A stretch of 32,349 nucleotides of DNA from Euzebyales bacterium (GTDB lineage: Bacteria; Actinomycetota; Nitriliruptoria; Euzebyales; JAHELV01): contig DATHVN010000035.1 of assembly GCA_035461305.1 (NCBI GenBank), positions 1 to 32,349 on the forward strand, given 5' to 3'. The notes under the pieces are model-generated. The model did not search any database, was not told where the DNA came from, and was given only the letters and a program-made list of their open reading frames with translations. Both the position numbers and the translations under genes were made by a program. Every line of letters starts with the position of its first letter. Position 1 is the first letter of the stretch. This document shows, one piece after another, positions 32,109 to 32,349 of this stretch.

Positions 32109-32349
32109 CCGGTGCTCCGGTTGTGACCGTCGTCTCGACCGGTCCTTCGATGGTGGCGTGTGGTGCGGCCGGTGCCTGCGTGTGCGCACGTTGACGTGGG
32201 TCGCTGCCGATCTCGATCGGATGGGCATCCGGGTGGTGGGGTTGTCCGTCAGGCGGCGCGGCTGGTCGCGACCGTTGACGACGAACCTGACCCGGACCCG
32301 GGGTGCGCGGAGTGCGGCGTGGCGCTGCCGCGGCGGCGGACTGGCAGGC
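32101..32349 (+). CDS. Partial zinc-ribbon-like ORF, cut by the window end
   Basis: From ATG 32101 the frame stays open to the end of the window (83 codons). It begins MGDRCSGCDRRLDRSFDGGVWCGRCLRV, a clear CxxC-N13-CxxC zinc ribbon, followed by LTWVAADLDRMGIRVVGLSVRRRGW. After about 32250 a different frame looks more protein-like (VRQAARLVATVDDEPDPDPGCAECGVALPRR), so there may be a second start or a frame change. The overlap with the previous stop suggests the beginning is real. Confidence 0.5.
   Translation, partial: MGDRCSGCDRRLDRSFDGGVWCGRCLRVRTLTWVAADLDRMGIRVVGLSVRRRGWSRPLTTNLTRTRGARSAAWRCRGGGLAG

Overview
The window is GC-rich DNA with very high third-position GC, many GTG starts and frequent 1-50 nt gene overlaps. 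The gene content fits the chromosome of a high-GC actinobacterium: a FadE5-type acyl-CoA dehydrogenase, a PAC2 protein, a CRIGER-type sulfurtransferase, an RsbW-like anti-sigma factor and a RecD2-type helicase. A deep-branching lineage is plausible, but I cannot place it from sequence alone.

Positions 1-25483 are ordinary chromosome. In order they hold tRNA-Val(GAC), ychF (-), an alpha/beta hydrolase and a PAC2 protein (+), and a minus-strand block. That block contains a GtrA-YqeY composite ORF, a small zinc-ribbon protein, a DPP-IV-like S9 peptidase, an unknown coupled protein, a LysM membrane protein, a second hydrolase coupled to a membrane-anchored protein, sseA-like sulfurtransferase and an EEP-family hydrolase. 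The plus strand follows with an RsbW-like kinase, a MoxR-like ATPase overlapping its VWA partner, a BON-domain membrane protein, a RecD2-like helicase and an unknown protein. Sua5 and fadE5 lie on the minus strand. cobS and an N-terminally extended IF-1 on the plus strand close the chromosomal part.

From about 25484 to the end of the window there is an integrated mobile element, cut by the window edge. Its order is tyrosine integrase (-), XRE repressor (-), divergent promoter region, AlpA/excisionase-like HTH (+), prim-pol (+), P4-type helicase (+), a putative iteron origin, Cys-rich small proteins, HNH endonuclease and P27-family small terminase. Further small Cys-rich ORFs run off the end. 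This layout (int, repressor, AlpA, prim-rep, ori, HNH-terS) is that of phage satellites of the PICI or capsid-forming PICI type, or of a temperate phage whose early genes come first. The missing right half would decide.

The most interesting non-coding signals are a 9-bp iteron array in both orientations just downstream of the helicase gene (29756-29856), twin 14-bp palindromes in front of fadE5 (24080-24109), and a 36-bp tandem repeat inside the MoxR-like gene (13795-13932).
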